Source: Vibrio halioticoli NBRC 102217 (lineage in GTDB: Bacteria > Pseudomonadota > Gammaproteobacteria > Enterobacterales > Vibrionaceae). Taken from it: DNA of 64,000 nt. Shown here one piece after another: positions 16,580-28,351 of this stretch (position 1 is its first letter; the number at the start of each line of letters is the position of its first letter). The stretch spans positions 62,001 through 126,000 of the forward strand of contig NZ_BAUJ01000014.1 in NCBI RefSeq assembly GCF_000496695.1, written 5' to 3'. A program made the translations under genes and the position numbers. The notes beneath the pieces are model-generated. The model was given only the letters and a program-made list of their open reading frames with translations. It searched no databases and was not told where the DNA came from.

Positions 16580-17548
16580 CTATTGCTGATTTTCTTTCTC
16601 AGTAAATATGCCAGCAAACAAAGCGGTACTTAGGTAACGTTCACCAGAGCTAGGAAGTACAGTTACAATTGTTTTTCCTTTAAATTCAGGAAGTTCTGCA
16701 ACTTTATTTGCTGCAACAACGGCTGCACCTGAAGAAATACCCGCTAGAATACCTTCTTCTTCCATTAGACGACGAGCCATTTCAATTGCTTCATCAGAGG
16801 TCACAGTGATCACTTTGTCGATAAGTTCAAGATCTAAGTTTCCAGGAATAAAGCCTGCGCCGATGCCTTGAATTTTATGTGGACCTGGTTTCACTTCTTC
16901 ACCAGCGAGAACTTGGCTGATGACTGGAGACTCTGCTGGTTCAACGGCTACGGCAGTAATTGCTTTGCCTTTTGTTTTCTTAAGGTAACGAGTTGTACCT
17001 GTGATAGTACCGCCAGTACCCACACCAGAAACAAGCACGTCAATTTCGCCATCAGTGGCATCCCAAAGCTCAGGGCCCGTGGTTTTTTCGTGAATCTCAG
17101 GGTTTGCTGGGTTGTTAAATTGTTGTAGAAGCAAGGTAGATTCAGGATTTGCTGCAACGATTTCTTCCGCTTTCGCGATAGCGCCGTTCATGCCTTTTGC
17201 CGCTTCTGTTAACACTAGGTTAGCGCCCAATGCTTTAAGAAGTTTACGACGCTCAAGACTCATAGACTCAGGCATAGTTAGAGTCAGTTTATAACCACGA
17301 GCTGCTGCTACATAAGCAAGCGCGATACCCGTGTTACCACTGGTTGGCTCAACAAGTTCAATGCCTTCTTTTAGTGCACCTGATTTCTCTGCTTCCCAAA
17401 CCATGTTGGCACCGATACGACATTTCACGCTGAAGCTAGGGTTACGAGCTTCAATTTTAGCAAGAACATTACCCTTGCTGACGCGGTTTAAACGAACGAG
17501 AGGCGTATTGCCAATAGTTTGAGAATTATCATCGTAAATCTTGCTCAT
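16580..17548 (-). CDS. cysK: Cysteine synthase A (O-acetylserine sulfhydrylase)
   Basis: A 322-residue PLP enzyme that makes cysteine from O-acetylserine and sulfide. The PLP lysine is K42 in SFSVKCRIG; the phosphate loop TSGNTGIAL and the PLP-binding [10 protein letters not shown] are visible. I start at MSKIYDD (17546-17548), preceded by AAGGAAG, rather than at the frame's upstream ATG. CysZ, the sulfate permease, lies upstream on the same strand, as in E. coli. Confidence 0.96.
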   Translation of the reverse strand: MSKIYDDNSQTIGNTPLVRLNRVSKGNVLAKIEARNPSFSVKCRIGANMVWEAEKSGALKEGIELVEPTSGNTGIALAYVAAARGYKLTLTMPESMSLERRKLLKALGANLVLTEAAKGMNGAIAKAEEIVAANPESTLLLQQFNNPANPEIHEKTTGPELWDATDGEIDVLVSGVGTGGTITGTTRYLKKTKGKAITAVAVEPAESPVISQVLAGEEVKPGPHKIQGIGAGFIPGNLDLELIDKVITVTSDEAIEMARRLMEEEGILAGISSGAAVVAANKVAELPEFKGKTIVTVLPSSGERYLSTALFAGIFTEKENQQ

Positions 17549-17679
17549 GCTTGCTTCCTTGTGGGTTAACACGCTAATTGTATTAGGGTTTCTATATTAT
17601 TCGGTAATTTGATTGGTTAAATCATACGCCTTTAGAATAGAGCCGTTCTTGACTCTAACAAAGGAATAAAACGTTATAT

Positions 17680-18435
17680 CTAATAGCTAACTTTCTGATC
17701 TTGTTTGAATTCTGTGACCCACATCAAGGTTGCACCGCAAACGGCAACAGGCATGATTATCAGGTTTAAGAGTGGAATAGAGGTAAATAGTGCCACCATC
17801 GCACCATAGCCATAAGCCTTGCCTTGTTTGGCTTTGAGCGCGAAGCGCATCGAATTGAAGTCGACTTTATGGTTATCAAACGGGTAGTCGCAATATTGAA
17901 TAGACAGCATCCAACTGGTAAAAATAAACCATACGAAAGGCGCTACCGTTTGACCAAAGGCTGGAATCAGTAATAGAAGGAAAAGACCGATAGCTTTTGG
18001 CAGTAAATAGACCAGTTTTCGCCATTCTCTACCTAATATTCTTGGTACATCTTTGATTAAGTCGGTGACGCTTTGCTCTAGCATGCCCTCTGGGCTTAGT
18101 TGCTGTTCCACTTTTTCCGCTAATAACCCATTAAAAGGGGCAGCCACAAAGTTGGCTAAAGTGCTGAAGAAGTAGGAAAAGGTGGCTAAAATAGTTAAGG
18201 TTAGCAATGGCCACAATATGTAGCTCAACCAACTTAAAAATTCAGGTAACACCCCAATCCATTGTTCTATCCATTGATTGAGATGGCTAAATAGATAAAA
18301 TAACGCACTGCCCACTAATATAATATTGATGAGTAGTGGCATAAAAACATAGCGACGTAAACCTGGTTGCATAGCCAGTTTAAATCCAGAAAAGAAATAA
18401 CCGAAACCGGACATTGTGTGTAATTTTTGATGCAT
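17680..18435 (-). CDS. cysZ: Sulfate transporter CysZ
   Basis: A 251-residue inner membrane protein closely matching CysZ, which imports sulfate for cysteine synthesis. Conserved segments include NFVAAPFNGLLAEKVE, GQTVAPFVWF, SIQYCDYPFDNHKV and IMPVAVCGATLMW. Four main hydrophobic regions are seen. An internal ATG (MSGFGYFF) eight codons in could also be the start. It sits between cysK and divergent zipA, as in E. coli. Confidence 0.92.
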   Translation of the reverse strand: MHQKLHTMSGFGYFFSGFKLAMQPGLRRYVFMPLLINIILVGSALFYLFSHLNQWIEQWIGVLPEFLSWLSYILWPLLTLTILATFSYFFSTLANFVAAPFNGLLAEKVEQQLSPEGMLEQSVTDLIKDVPRILGREWRKLVYLLPKAIGLFLLLLIPAFGQTVAPFVWFIFTSWMLSIQYCDYPFDNHKVDFNSMRFALKAKQGKAYGYGAMVALFTSIPLLNLIIMPVAVCGATLMWVTEFKQDQKVSY

Positions 18436-18617
18436 CTTATTCGTCCCAAATACTGAGTTTTCAGCGGATTAGCTCTAATATAAGAAAAGCGTGCTCAAAA
18501 TCACAGCATAAAGTACATAGATATTGTTAAAAGGTTCAACTCTACATCAGAGTTTTGTTAAAGTAGTTTAAGTCACCCAATCTCGGTGTCTCACCAGAGT
18601 AAAGCAGAGAGCAAAAA

Positions 18618-19667
18618 ATGCAGGAATTGCGAATCGTATTGATAGTCGTAGGTGTCTTAGCCATCGCGGGCCTACTTATCCATGGTTTATGGACGAATAA
18701 ACGAGAACAAAGTGGTCGATTTTCAGATAAGCCACTGAGCAAACTTGATGATGAGCCGTTATCGGGATCAAGTGCATCTCAAACTAATTCAGTTAAACCA
18801 ACACCCGCTGCAGAAGATGATTTTGAAGTGGTGAAGGTAACGTCAAAGAATGACAAGAAAGAGCCAAGTTTCTCAGGTTTTGATGATGATATTGGCGACC
18901 CTCTGTTAGAAACAGCGCAGGGTGATAAATTTAGTAAAGCGCATCAGCCAGCAGAAGTGGTTAAACCTACGGTAACGGTGAAGCCTGATGAGCTACCTAC
19001 TATTACTATTAGCTCTGATGCATACTCTAAGCACGATGATAAACCATCGTCTGCTTTTATTACCAAAGAGCCGGTATCTGAAGCGCCTATCACGACGCCG
19101 TTTAGTGCGACGGATGAAGCCAATGCAGGCTTTAATAGCAATAGTGCATTTACGGTAACAGAGCCAGAAGTTGAACCAGAAGTGGAAGTGGTTCCTGAAG
19201 CTCCTGCTAAGGTTGAAGAACCTGAGATGGAAGTGCTGGTATTGCACGTTGAAGCACGTGGCAGTGAAGACTTTGTTGGTAGTGACTTATTTATTAGCAT
19301 GGAACAACACGGCCTGCACTACGGTCCTATGGATATTTACCACCGCCATGTGGATAGCGCAGGCACAGGTAAGGTTTTATTTAGCGTGGCGAACATGCTT
19401 AAGCCGGGTACATTGTCGCATGACGATCCGGCGGAATTTACCACTAAAGGGATTTCGTTTTTCATGACCTTGCCATGCTATGGCGACCCTGAGCAGAACT
19501 TTAAGATCATGCTGCATACTGCGCAGATGATAGCGGATAATTTAAGTGGCAACGTATTAGATGACAAACGCACTTTAATGACTCGTAATCGTATCGATGC
19601 GTACAAACGTCAGATCCAAGAGTTTGTTCATCGCCAAGAGCCAAAAGAAACCAGCAACATTATCTAG
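18618..19667 (+). CDS. zipA: Cell division protein ZipA
   Basis: A 349-residue division protein: a short periplasmic N-terminus and a transmembrane helix (about residues 5-25), a long acidic, proline-rich linker (about 30-200) and a C-terminal FtsZ-binding domain (about 205-335) with segments such as VEARGSEDFVGSDL and HHRHVD-like YHRHVDSAGTGKVLFSV. ZipA anchors FtsZ at the membrane. The ligA gene follows after a terminator, as in E. coli. Confidence 0.95.
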   Translation: MQELRIVLIVVGVLAIAGLLIHGLWTNKREQSGRFSDKPLSKLDDEPLSGSSASQTNSVKPTPAAEDDFEVVKVTSKNDKKEPSFSGFDDDIGDPLLETAQGDKFSKAHQPAEVVKPTVTVKPDELPTITISSDAYSKHDDKPSSAFITKEPVSEAPITTPFSATDEANAGFNSNSAFTVTEPEVEPEVEVVPEAPAKVEEPEMEVLVLHVEARGSEDFVGSDLFISMEQHGLHYGPMDIYHRHVDSAGTGKVLFSVANMLKPGTLSHDDPAEFTTKGISFFMTLPCYGDPEQNFKIMLHTAQMIADNLSGNVLDDKRTLMTRNRIDAYKRQIQEFVHRQEPKETSNII

Positions 19668-19690
19668 TTCACTGGTTAACAGTTAAATAG

Positions 19691-19724
19691 TAAAAAAGGG
19701 CTCTGCATAAGAGCCTTTTCTTTT
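19691..19724 (+). terminator. Terminator after zipA
   Basis: Stem AAAGGGCTCT / AGAGCCTTTT (one mismatch) with a short loop and a following T-rich tract, ahead of ligA. Confidence 0.75.
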
Positions 19725-19736
19725 CCCAATTTTTGA

Positions 19737-21773
<2,037 letters not shown>

Positions 21774-21780
21774 TAAAAAA

Positions 21781-21816
21781 AATAGGGTCTTAGATTTTTC
21801 GTCTAAGACCCTATTT
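21781..21816. terminator. Bidirectional terminator between ligA and nfeD
   Basis: Perfect 14-base inverted repeat AATAGGGTCTTAGA / TCTAAGACCCTATT around a short T-rich loop. Confidence 0.9.
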
Positions 21817-21842
21817 CGTTATGTTTGCTTTATATTATCAAG

Positions 21843-22295
21843 TTACGCTTTTTGTCGAATATAGAGCACAATCCCTTCCACTTTATACACTTCCACAGTA
21901 GTGCCAGAGCTGAAGCTCTCGGTGGCTACCGCAGTCCAAGACGTATCGCCTAAGCTAAGACGGCCTTTGCCAACCGGAAAATCTTGTTCAAGGGTGGTGA
22001 ATTGACCAATCAAGCTTTGCGAGCGCTTGTTGAGAGTGGTGGTTTTCTCATCTTGTTTATCTTTGTTTTTCTGGTATCGCCACCATAGCCAAGTAGTGAC
22101 TAAGCCAAAACTGGCAAAGCTCATCCATTGCATTTGCCAGCCTAGCGGTAAAATACTCAGTAGAATACCCACCAGTAGCGCAGAGATGCCTAACCACAAG
22201 AAGTATCCAGCAGTACCTAGCACTTCAAAACAAAGCAACGCAAGGCCAAACGCTAGCCAATGCCAGTGATTAACATGTTGCAGTAGCTCTATCAC
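21843..22295 (-). CDS. NfeD family membrane protein (YbbK-like)
   Basis: A 150-residue protein with two to three N-terminal membrane helices (about residues 12-75) and a C-terminal OB-fold domain (about 85-150, [16 protein letters not shown]). NfeD proteins pair with stomatin-like SPFH proteins in membrane microdomains. Its start overlaps the stop of the SPFH gene by four bases, so the two are translationally coupled. Confidence 0.88.
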   Translation of the reverse strand: MIELLQHVNHWHWLAFGLALLCFEVLGTAGYFLWLGISALLVGILLSILPLGWQMQWMSFASFGLVTTWLWWRYQKNKDKQDEKTTTLNKRSQSLIGQFTTLEQDFPVGKGRLSLGDTSWTAVATESFSSGTTVEVYKVEGIVLYIRQKA

Positions 22296-23215
22296 GCTTT
22301 GTCCTTGTCGCTGGTGGTTTTAAACATTTCAGCCACCCCAGCAATAGAGCCCATAAGCCCAGTTGCTTCAAGCGGTAGCATGATCACTTTGCCGTTTTCG
22401 GCTTGGCCGATAGATTTCAGTGCGTCAGTATAGCCTTGCGCGATAAAGTAGTTCACCGCTTGCATGTCACCGGCGGCAATTGCATCCGATACCATTTGCG
22501 TTGCTTTTGCTTCCGCTTCTGCTGAACGTTCGCGCGCTTCGGCTTGTAAGATGGCCGCTTGTTTTTGGCCTTCTGCTTTTAGAATTTCCGCTTGTTTGTG
22601 ACCTTCTGCTTTTAAGATCTCAGCTTGTCGTACGCCTTCTGCTTCTAATACGTCGGCACGTTTATTACGTTCCGCTTTCATTTGCGCGTTCATCGCTGCC
22701 GTTAGATCAGCTGGTGGTTGCACGTCTTTGATTTCTATACGCGTTACTTTAACGCCCCAAGGGTTAGTCGCTTCATCAACAATCGTCAGTAGGCGGGTAT
22801 TGATCATATCGCGCTGGCTTAACATTTCATCTAGCTCCATAGAGCCTAAAACCGTACGGATATTGGTTAATGTTAGGTTGCGAATAGCATGGTCAAGTGC
22901 GCTTACTTCATAAGCGGCTTTTGAAGCATTGAACACTTGCACGAAACAGACAGCATCTATGCTGACGTTAGCGTTGTCTTTAGAGATGACTTCTTGGGCA
23001 GGAATGTCGAGTACTTGCTCCATCATATTGATTTTATTGCCAATACTATCAACAAATGGAACGATTAGGTTAAGACCCGGATGAAGTGTTTTGGTATAGC
23101 GACCAAAACGTTCTACGGTCCAGTTGCTTCCTTGGGGAACCGTTTTAATACCGGCCACGAGAACAATAATAACTAAGGCGATAAAAATAACGATAGTAAT
23201 GAGGGTTGAATCCAT
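22292..23215 (-). CDS. qmcA: SPFH/stomatin family protein (QmcA-like)
   Basis: A 307-residue membrane-anchored SPFH protein. An N-terminal helix (about 5-23) leads to a Band 7 domain ([17 protein letters not shown] onwards), then a helical region with imperfect ten-residue repeats (about 190-235: [32 protein letters not shown]). These proteins form large oligomers that in E. coli modulate FtsH. NfeD-type partner lies directly downstream. Confidence 0.9.
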   Translation of the reverse strand: MDSTLITIVIFIALVIIVLVAGIKTVPQGSNWTVERFGRYTKTLHPGLNLIVPFVDSIGNKINMMEQVLDIPAQEVISKDNANVSIDAVCFVQVFNASKAAYEVSALDHAIRNLTLTNIRTVLGSMELDEMLSQRDMINTRLLTIVDEATNPWGVKVTRIEIKDVQPPADLTAAMNAQMKAERNKRADVLEAEGVRQAEILKAEGHKQAEILKAEGQKQAAILQAEARERSAEAEAKATQMVSDAIAAGDMQAVNYFIAQGYTDALKSIGQAENGKVIMLPLEATGLMGSIAGVAEMFKTTSDKDKA

Positions 23216-23292
23216 GCTGACTTTCCTCTAAATGGAGTAGTTGAAGAATTTACTATACCTTATTTTTTACGAGTTCTATGCGCTTAAAGATT

Positions 23293-23320
23293 AAAAAAAG
23301 CGCGAAATATTCGCGCTTTA
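23293..23320 (-). terminator. Terminator after ybbN
   Basis: Stem AAAGCGCGAA / TTCGCGCTTT with four-base loop; on the reverse strand it is followed by a T run. Confidence 0.88.
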
Positions 23321-23352
23321 GATAACTATCATCAACTGGCTATGCAAACATT

Positions 23353-24207
23353 CTAGTAAAGAATGGAATACAGCTGGCGGCGATATTGCTTAGCCGTGGC
23401 GTTTTCTTGTCCTAGTGCTGATAGGACATCCATAAAGGTTTTTTTCATCTCACCATCAAGTGCGCCAAGATCTTTAGCTATGAACGACCATAACAGCGCA
23501 AGTGCTTCGTCACTGCGGTTGACTTCATGGTATTGCAGTGCCAATTCATTAGCAATTTTGGCGTTACTTTCGTCACTGGCCAGTTGCGACTCTAACGCTT
23601 GGATCTCTGGGCTGTTTGCCGCTTGAGCATGCAGTTCTAGTTTGGCGAGTAATCCTTTGTAGTAGTTGTCTTGATACTCTAATGGAATATGTGCCAGCAG
23701 GGCTTCAGCCTCAGTAAACTGCGCGGTTGCTAATAAACAATCGGCTTTGGCTAATTTGATTTCGCCTTTGTTTTGTAGCGCTTCAGGAAGAGTGCTCAAC
23801 AAGGCTAAGGCTTCGCTGTGTTTTTGCTCTGAGATTAAGGTTAGCGCTTGTTGCAGGTTTAATTCATCTTGGCTTGGAAGGTGTTTTTGTAACATGGCTT
23901 CAATAGCTTGAATCGGTTGCGGGCCACCTAAGCCATCAACGGCTTGTCCTTGATTAAATAACGCAATAGTCGGCAGGGCTTGAATGCCAAATTGACCTGC
24001 GATTTGCTGTTCTTGCTCGCAGTTAAGGGTTGCGAGTGTAAACGCTCCGGCATATTTTTGCGCCAATTGCTGCATTTGAGGAACAAGATCCGCACTTTCT
24101 TGGCTCATTGGTGCCCAGAAGTAGACAACAACGGGAGTGCTCATAGAGCCTTCCAAGATTTGTTGGAAGTTTTGCTGGTTCATTTCTACGATGAATTCTG
24201 AATGCAT
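23353..24207 (-). CDS. ybbN: Thioredoxin-like co-chaperone YbbN (CnoX)
   Basis: A 284-residue protein: thioredoxin domain (about residues 5-110) and tetratricopeptide-like C-terminal region (about 115-284). The CXXC position reads PMSQES (FWAPMSQESADLV), so no active-site cysteine remains there; E. coli CnoX keeps one cysteine in SQHC. It is therefore likely a chaperone without thiol-disulfide activity. It lies upstream of the qmcA-nfeD pair, separated by a terminator. Confidence 0.9.
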   Translation of the reverse strand: MHSEFIVEMNQQNFQQILEGSMSTPVVVYFWAPMSQESADLVPQMQQLAQKYAGAFTLATLNCEQEQQIAGQFGIQALPTIALFNQGQAVDGLGGPQPIQAIEAMLQKHLPSQDELNLQQALTLISEQKHSEALALLSTLPEALQNKGEIKLAKADCLLATAQFTEAEALLAHIPLEYQDNYYKGLLAKLELHAQAANSPEIQALESQLASDESNAKIANELALQYHEVNRSDEALALLWSFIAKDLGALDGEMKKTFMDVLSALGQENATAKQYRRQLYSILY

Positions 24208-24379
24208 GTACGTGTCCCTAGACTAATGATAAGTATGCTAATTACGTTATAGATTGGGTTAGTTTATACAATCTCAAGGTATGTATGCCAATCATAGTCA
24301 GTAAATGTCCAGAAATTGCGTTGGCAAAAAACATCAGCAGCAGTTTGTGATTTGGAATACAGTCATACTCTGCACAAAA

Positions 24380-24437
24380 AGAAAAACTCAGGCCAATCAC
24401 GTTAATCTTGAAAGTTAACGGAGTGAGCCTGAGTTTC
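24380..24437 (-). terminator. Long hairpin terminator after the small membrane ORF
   Basis: Outer stem AAACTCAGGC / GCCTGAGTTT (ten pairs), symmetrical internal loop, inner stem CGTTAA / TTAACG. On the reverse strand it is followed by TTTTTCTTTTT, typical of an intrinsic terminator. Confidence 0.8.
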
Positions 24438-24460
24438 TGTAAGTTTGGTTTATGTGAGGG

Positions 24461-24526
24461 TTACAATAGCACTAAAACCAGTACCACAATCCCTACGCTT
24501 AACCAATTAAGCTTGTTTAAAGACAT
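24461..24526 (-). CDS. Possible 21-residue membrane peptide
   Basis: A short frame read as MSLNKLNWLSVGIVVLVLVLL: a basic, polar N-terminus and a fully hydrophobic helix of about 11 residues to the stop. A purine-rich stretch (GAAGAGAAGAGT) precedes the ATG. It is followed 24 bases later by a long hairpin terminator, so it would be the only coding part of a short transcript. Size and layout recall small hydrophobic peptides of bacterial membranes, including type I toxins, but no antisense RNA is evident and no homologue is recognised. It could also be noncoding RNA. Confidence 0.45.
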   Translation of the reverse strand: MSLNKLNWLSVGIVVLVLVLL

Positions 24527-24757
24527 ACTCTTCTCTTCAATCTTTAATAGGATTAATTGCAATAGATGATATTTTGCACACTGTTTATTACAAAATTATG
24601 GCTAAATGAAAATTCTATGAAATTAATTTGATAAAATTTGAAGTTAAACGCATTATTCTGAGTGTAAATGTTGCCAAGTTGTTGTTTTTGATTGAGAAAC
24701 TGACCTTTAGCGATTTATTGATTATTTTGGTTTTTAATTTTCCCAAAACAGACAAGA
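24527..24757. other. AT-rich intergenic region upstream of the small ORF
   Basis: About 230 very AT-rich bases that would hold the promoter of the small reverse-strand transcript. No other gene is seen. Confidence 0.5.
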
Positions 24758-25666
24758 TCAACGTGAAAGCAAATGCTGTAATGCTGGCTGCACTCTAGAG
24801 TAGGTAAAAGTGAAGCCTAGCTCGGTTAAATGCTTAGGTTTGGCTTTTACACTGTCAAATAATAAACAGCTTGATTCACCTAACGCCAATTTAAGAACAA
24901 ACTTAGGGGTAAATAAAAAGTGTGGTCGTGACAGAGTCTTAGCTAAGACTTGGCTGAACTCTTTATTGGTTGTTGGGTGAGGGGCAACCATATTAAATAC
25001 GCCTCGCGCAGTTTGTGTATCAAGCAAAAATTGAATGGCGCGCACCATATCTTCAATATGAATCCATGGCATGTATTGTTGTCCAGTGCCGATTGGTCCA
25101 CCGACACCTAATTTGTAAGGTAAAAGCATTTTATTGAGTGCTCCACCTTGCGTGCCCAATACGATGCCGGTTCGGATAGTGATAACACGAGTTAATGGCG
25201 ATTGTGCTTGGTTGGCGATCTCTTCCCATTTTTGACAGACGTAGTTTGGAAACCCGGTTGCTTGATAGGGACTATTTTCATCGACGATGAGTTGTTTCTG
25301 ATCGCCGTATATTCCAACAGCAGAGCCACTGATGAACACTTTAGGGGGAGCGCTACTTTGATTAATGAGCTCAACCAACTGCTGAGTTAAGCCCCAACGA
25401 CTGTCACAAATGCGTTGCTTTTGCTGTTGGGACCAACGTTTATCAACAATGGGTTCACCGGCGAGGTTTATTACGGCGTCAAACTCAGATAGGCAGTTAA
25501 ATGAGTGTAATGAATCGATAAATCGTAAGCAGTTGGGATTAACATGTTTTAACTGCTCGGCGGCTTTATCGCAATCTCGAGTTAAAATAGTCATTTGGTG
25601 AGGGATCAGTTGCTTGATCAAAGAGCGACCAATAAACCCCGTACCGCCAGTAATCAATATATGCAT
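24758..25666 (-). CDS. TIGR01777 family NAD-dependent epimerase (YfcH-like)
   Basis: A 302-residue short-chain dehydrogenase/epimerase-type protein. The N-terminal dinucleotide-binding motif is ITGGTGFIGRSLI; further conserved parts are INLAGEPIVDKRW, SGSAVGIYGD, YVCQKWE and WIHIEDMV. Related proteins are YfcH in E. coli and SulA-type division-associated homologues in cyanobacteria and plants; substrate unknown. I start at MHILITGG (25664-25666), preceded by GGAGAGGG. Confidence 0.87.
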   Translation of the reverse strand: MHILITGGTGFIGRSLIKQLIPHQMTILTRDCDKAAEQLKHVNPNCLRFIDSLHSFNCLSEFDAVINLAGEPIVDKRWSQQQKQRICDSRWGLTQQLVELINQSSAPPKVFISGSAVGIYGDQKQLIVDENSPYQATGFPNYVCQKWEEIANQAQSPLTRVITIRTGIVLGTQGGALNKMLLPYKLGVGGPIGTGQQYMPWIHIEDMVRAIQFLLDTQTARGVFNMVAPHPTTNKEFSQVLAKTLSRPHFLFTPKFVLKLALGESSCLLFDSVKAKPKHLTELGFTFTYSRVQPALQHLLSR

Positions 25667-26002
25667 ACCCTCTCCACTTTCCACTTCATATTCCACTTCA
25701 CATCTCAGCCCACATCTTAAAATCACAATTAGACTTTTGTATCACATCTAAACATTTCGTTCGCAACGTTATGGTTAGAGTCATGAACTTATAATTATAG
25801 ACCTATCATTTCGCGGCTCACGTCACACCTAAGTGGCGAATAATTAACCATAGTTAAAGTCTAACAAGATTACCGCTTATATCCGCCAATATTGATTGGT
25901 TTTGTGAGCAAATTTGAAAGAAGGAGAATTCAGCCACTTTATTTACAACAGTAGCTGACTTTGGCTACTTAGGGTTTTATTCACTAGGAGTCACCATTAC
26001 CA
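25667..26002. other. Intergenic control region between yfcH-like and DUF1538 genes
   Basis: About 336 bases. It has a small hairpin AGTAGC / GCTACT (25950-25969) shortly before the DUF1538 start and a ribosome binding site TAGGAG at about 25987. No gene is seen. Confidence 0.5.
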
Positions 26003-26728
26003 ATGAATGCCTTTATCCGATCTTTTATTGATAGCGCCAAAGATCTGACGCCAATTGTATTGGTGGTGGCATTTTTTCAGTTAGCGATCCTACAACAACC
26101 TTTGCCGTATTTTTTGACGATTTTATTTGGCATGTTGTTGGTCGTTTTAGGGCTAACCTTGTTTGTACTTGGTCTCAATATGGGGCTGTTTCCGCTTGGC
26201 GAATCTATGGCGCAAGCCTTTGCTCGAAAAGGGAGTGTGTTCTGGTTATTGTGCTTCTCATTTTGTTTAGGTTTTGGAACCACCATTGCTGAGCCTGCTT
26301 TGACCGCAGTGGCGACAGAAGCGGCCGAAGTGGCGGCAAAAGAGGGCGTAATAACAGCGAACAATAACAGCATGCAGCAATATGCCGATCATTTACGATT
26401 GACGGTGGCGCTATCGGTAGGCTGTGCCTTGTTATTGGGCGTGTACCGAATTATTAAGGGGTGGCCCATCCATATCATGATCATCAGTGGGTATGCGCTG
26501 GTGGTCTTTCTCACCTTTCTTGCACCACCAAGCATTATTGGCATTGCTTATGATTCTGGAGGTGTGACTACCTCGACCATTACAGTGCCATTGGTGACGG
26601 CGTTAGGCGTAGGGCTTGCTTCGGCCATTAAAGGTCGCAACCCTATGTTGGATGGCTTTGGTTTGATTGCTTTTGCTTCTTTGTTACCGATGATTTTTGT
26701 TTTGTTGTATGGCATGTGGTTAGCATGA
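26003..26728 (+). CDS. DUF1538 membrane protein, first subunit (UmpA-like)
   Basis: A 241-residue membrane protein with about six helices. It shares with the next gene the signatures [15 protein letters not shown] and [20 protein letters not shown], which mark DUF1538. A DUF1538 pair from a Halomonas was reported as a two-component sodium(potassium)/proton antiporter (UmpAB); whether this pair does the same is inference. It overlaps the next gene by 13 bases and heads a four-gene operon with PII-like and CBS proteins. Confidence 0.8.
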   Translation: MNAFIRSFIDSAKDLTPIVLVVAFFQLAILQQPLPYFLTILFGMLLVVLGLTLFVLGLNMGLFPLGESMAQAFARKGSVFWLLCFSFCLGFGTTIAEPALTAVATEAAEVAAKEGVITANNNSMQQYADHLRLTVALSVGCALLLGVYRIIKGWPIHIMIISGYALVVFLTFLAPPSIIGIAYDSGGVTTSTITVPLVTALGVGLASAIKGRNPMLDGFGLIAFASLLPMIFVLLYGMWLA

Positions 26729-27522
26729 TTAGCTTAGCCAACACCATAGATGTATTCGCTTCGACGGTAACGGACGTGTTTCCGATTGCCGTTATTTTAC
26801 TGGCTTTTCAAACGGCCGTGTTGCGCCGACCAATCCGTAATTTATGGTCTGTTATTTTAGGTTTTGTATTGGTCATTATTGGATTGGCACTTTTTTTGGT
26901 GGGGTTAGAAGCTGCGCTATTTCCATTGGGTGAAACCATGGCAATGCAGTTAACCACGCCACAGTTTTTACAGCAGATGCGTCTCTCTGAAATAGGCGTT
27001 TTACAGTGGTTTGATTATTACTGGGTCTATTTATTTGCTTTTTGTATTGGGTTTAGTACCACCATTGCTGAGCCTTCGCTGATTGCGGTAGCGATTAAAG
27101 CTAATCAAGTCTCTGGTGGCAGTATCCAAGTGAATGGCTTACGTTTAGCCGTGGCGCTTGGCGTGGCAATCGGCATTACTTTAGGCTGTTACCGCATCGT
27201 GGCCGGAGACCCAATTCATTACTACATCATCGCAGGCTATGTGGTGGTCATTATCCAAACTTACTTTTCCCCGGCCATGATTATTCCCCTTGCCTATGAC
27301 AGTGGAGGTGTTACTACCTCTACAGTGACTGTCCCTCTGGTGACAGCGTTAGGATTAGGACTGGCTTCTACTGTGCCCGATAGAAGTCCTTTAATTGATG
27401 GCTTTGGCCTTATCGCATTTGCCAGTCTATTTCCTATCATCTCCGTCATGGCTTACGCGCAAATCACTCGCTGGCTTAATCAGCGCCGTCCGATAAAACA
27501 GGAGGACTCCAATGAGGTTTAA
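26716..27522 (+). CDS. DUF1538 membrane protein, second subunit (UmpB-like)
   Basis: A 268-residue paralogue of the preceding protein with the same motifs ([15 protein letters not shown] and [20 protein letters not shown]) and about six to seven membrane helices. The two probably arose by duplication and form a heteromer. The start may lie a few codons later than 26716 ([11 protein letters not shown]), since the first codon is GTG inside the previous gene. It overlaps the PII-like gene by 11 bases, so the operon is tightly coupled. Confidence 0.8.
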   Translation: MVSMISLANTIDVFASTVTDVFPIAVILLAFQTAVLRRPIRNLWSVILGFVLVIIGLALFLVGLEAALFPLGETMAMQLTTPQFLQQMRLSEIGVLQWFDYYWVYLFAFCIGFSTTIAEPSLIAVAIKANQVSGGSIQVNGLRLAVALGVAIGITLGCYRIVAGDPIHYYIIAGYVVVIIQTYFSPAMIIPLAYDSGGVTTSTVTVPLVTALGLGLASTVPDRSPLIDGFGLIAFASLFPIISVMAYAQITRWLNQRRPIKQEDSNEV

Positions 27523-27862
27523 ATTGATATTAGCTTTTGTTGAAGATATTCGAACAGACGCCGTGCTCGATGCCGCCAGAGAGGCGGGCGCAACAGGTGC
27601 GACGGTTATCAGTAATGCCAGAGGAGAGGGGCTAAATAAAAAGCGCACCTTTTTAGGTTTGACTTTGGAAGTACAAAAAGACGTGCTGCTGTTTGTGGTT
27701 GAAGAGCATCTTAGCCGTCGAATACTGGAAAAAATAAGTGATATTGGCGAGTTTGATCAGGAATCAGGGCAGGGTATTGCGGTGCAAATTGACGTTGAAG
27801 ATGCGGTTGGGGTTGCGCATCAGGTGGAAACGCTGACCAAAATAGTTGAGGAGGAAATATGA
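27512..27862 (+). CDS. PII-like nitrogen-regulatory family protein
   Basis: A 116-residue protein with the PII ferredoxin-like fold: [33 protein letters not shown] corresponds to the first beta-alpha-beta unit (split here to VEDIRTDAVLDAAREAGATG). The uridylylated tyrosine of GlnB/GlnK is not evident in the T-loop region (RGEGLNKKRTFLG), so control by GlnD is unlikely. PII-like proteins often sit with a membrane transporter and gate it through nucleotide binding; here it lies inside the DUF1538 operon. Confidence 0.82.
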   Translation: MRFKLILAFVEDIRTDAVLDAAREAGATGATVISNARGEGLNKKRTFLGLTLEVQKDVLLFVVEEHLSRRILEKISDIGEFDQESGQGIAVQIDVEDAVGVAHQVETLTKIVEEEI

Positions 27863-28269
27863 AAAGCCGAACCAATCGAAGAGTTAAGGATGTGATGTCG
27901 GCCACCTACGCTATTGTCGATGGTTTAATGACGGTAGAGGAAGCGATAGGCATTGCACGGGCAAATGAAGCAAAGGCATTAATTGTGAATAAACGTCATG
28001 ACGATGATGAGTATGGATTAGTGCTGATGAATGATATCGCCAAAAAAGTGCTGGCGCAGAACCGCTCGCCAGCGCGCACTAATGTGTACGAAATCATGAG
28101 TAAACCGGCTTTGTGCGTATCACCAGAGATGAACGTCAAATATTGTGCACGTTTGTTTGAACGTTTTGGCATAAGCCGAGCACCGGTGGTGCAAGAAGAC
28201 AAAGTGATGGGCATGGTCAGTTACAATAATATTGTTATTAAAGGCATGGTGTTAGACCAAGGTGAATAA
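27859..28269 (+). CDS. CBS-domain protein
   Basis: A 136-residue protein made of two CBS motifs (about residues 8-65 and 75-133; VKDVMSATYAIVD and VYEIMSKPALCVS open them). CBS pairs bind adenosine nucleotides and act as energy sensors. It overlaps the PII-like gene by four bases and closes the DUF1538 operon, so it likely modulates that transporter. Confidence 0.85.
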   Translation: MKSRTNRRVKDVMSATYAIVDGLMTVEEAIGIARANEAKALIVNKRHDDDEYGLVLMNDIAKKVLAQNRSPARTNVYEIMSKPALCVSPEMNVKYCARLFERFGISRAPVVQEDKVMGMVSYNNIVIKGMVLDQGE

Positions 28270-28351
28270 GTGATAGCGCATTTTGTCTCTGGTGCACAAG
28301 CACCGGCATTGTTACACTCTGAGAAAATATAGAATAATAGAGTGATTCACC

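Noticed and set aside
22500..22680. Repeated units suggesting a DNA tandem repeat
   Set aside because: They encode the imperfect ten-residue helical repeats of the SPFH protein, which are a family feature.
24242..24460. The frame of the 21-residue peptide stays open for about 72 codons after its TAA stop
   Set aside because: The stretch includes the terminator hairpin and has no good start signal; readthrough or a broken gene cannot be argued from one sequence.
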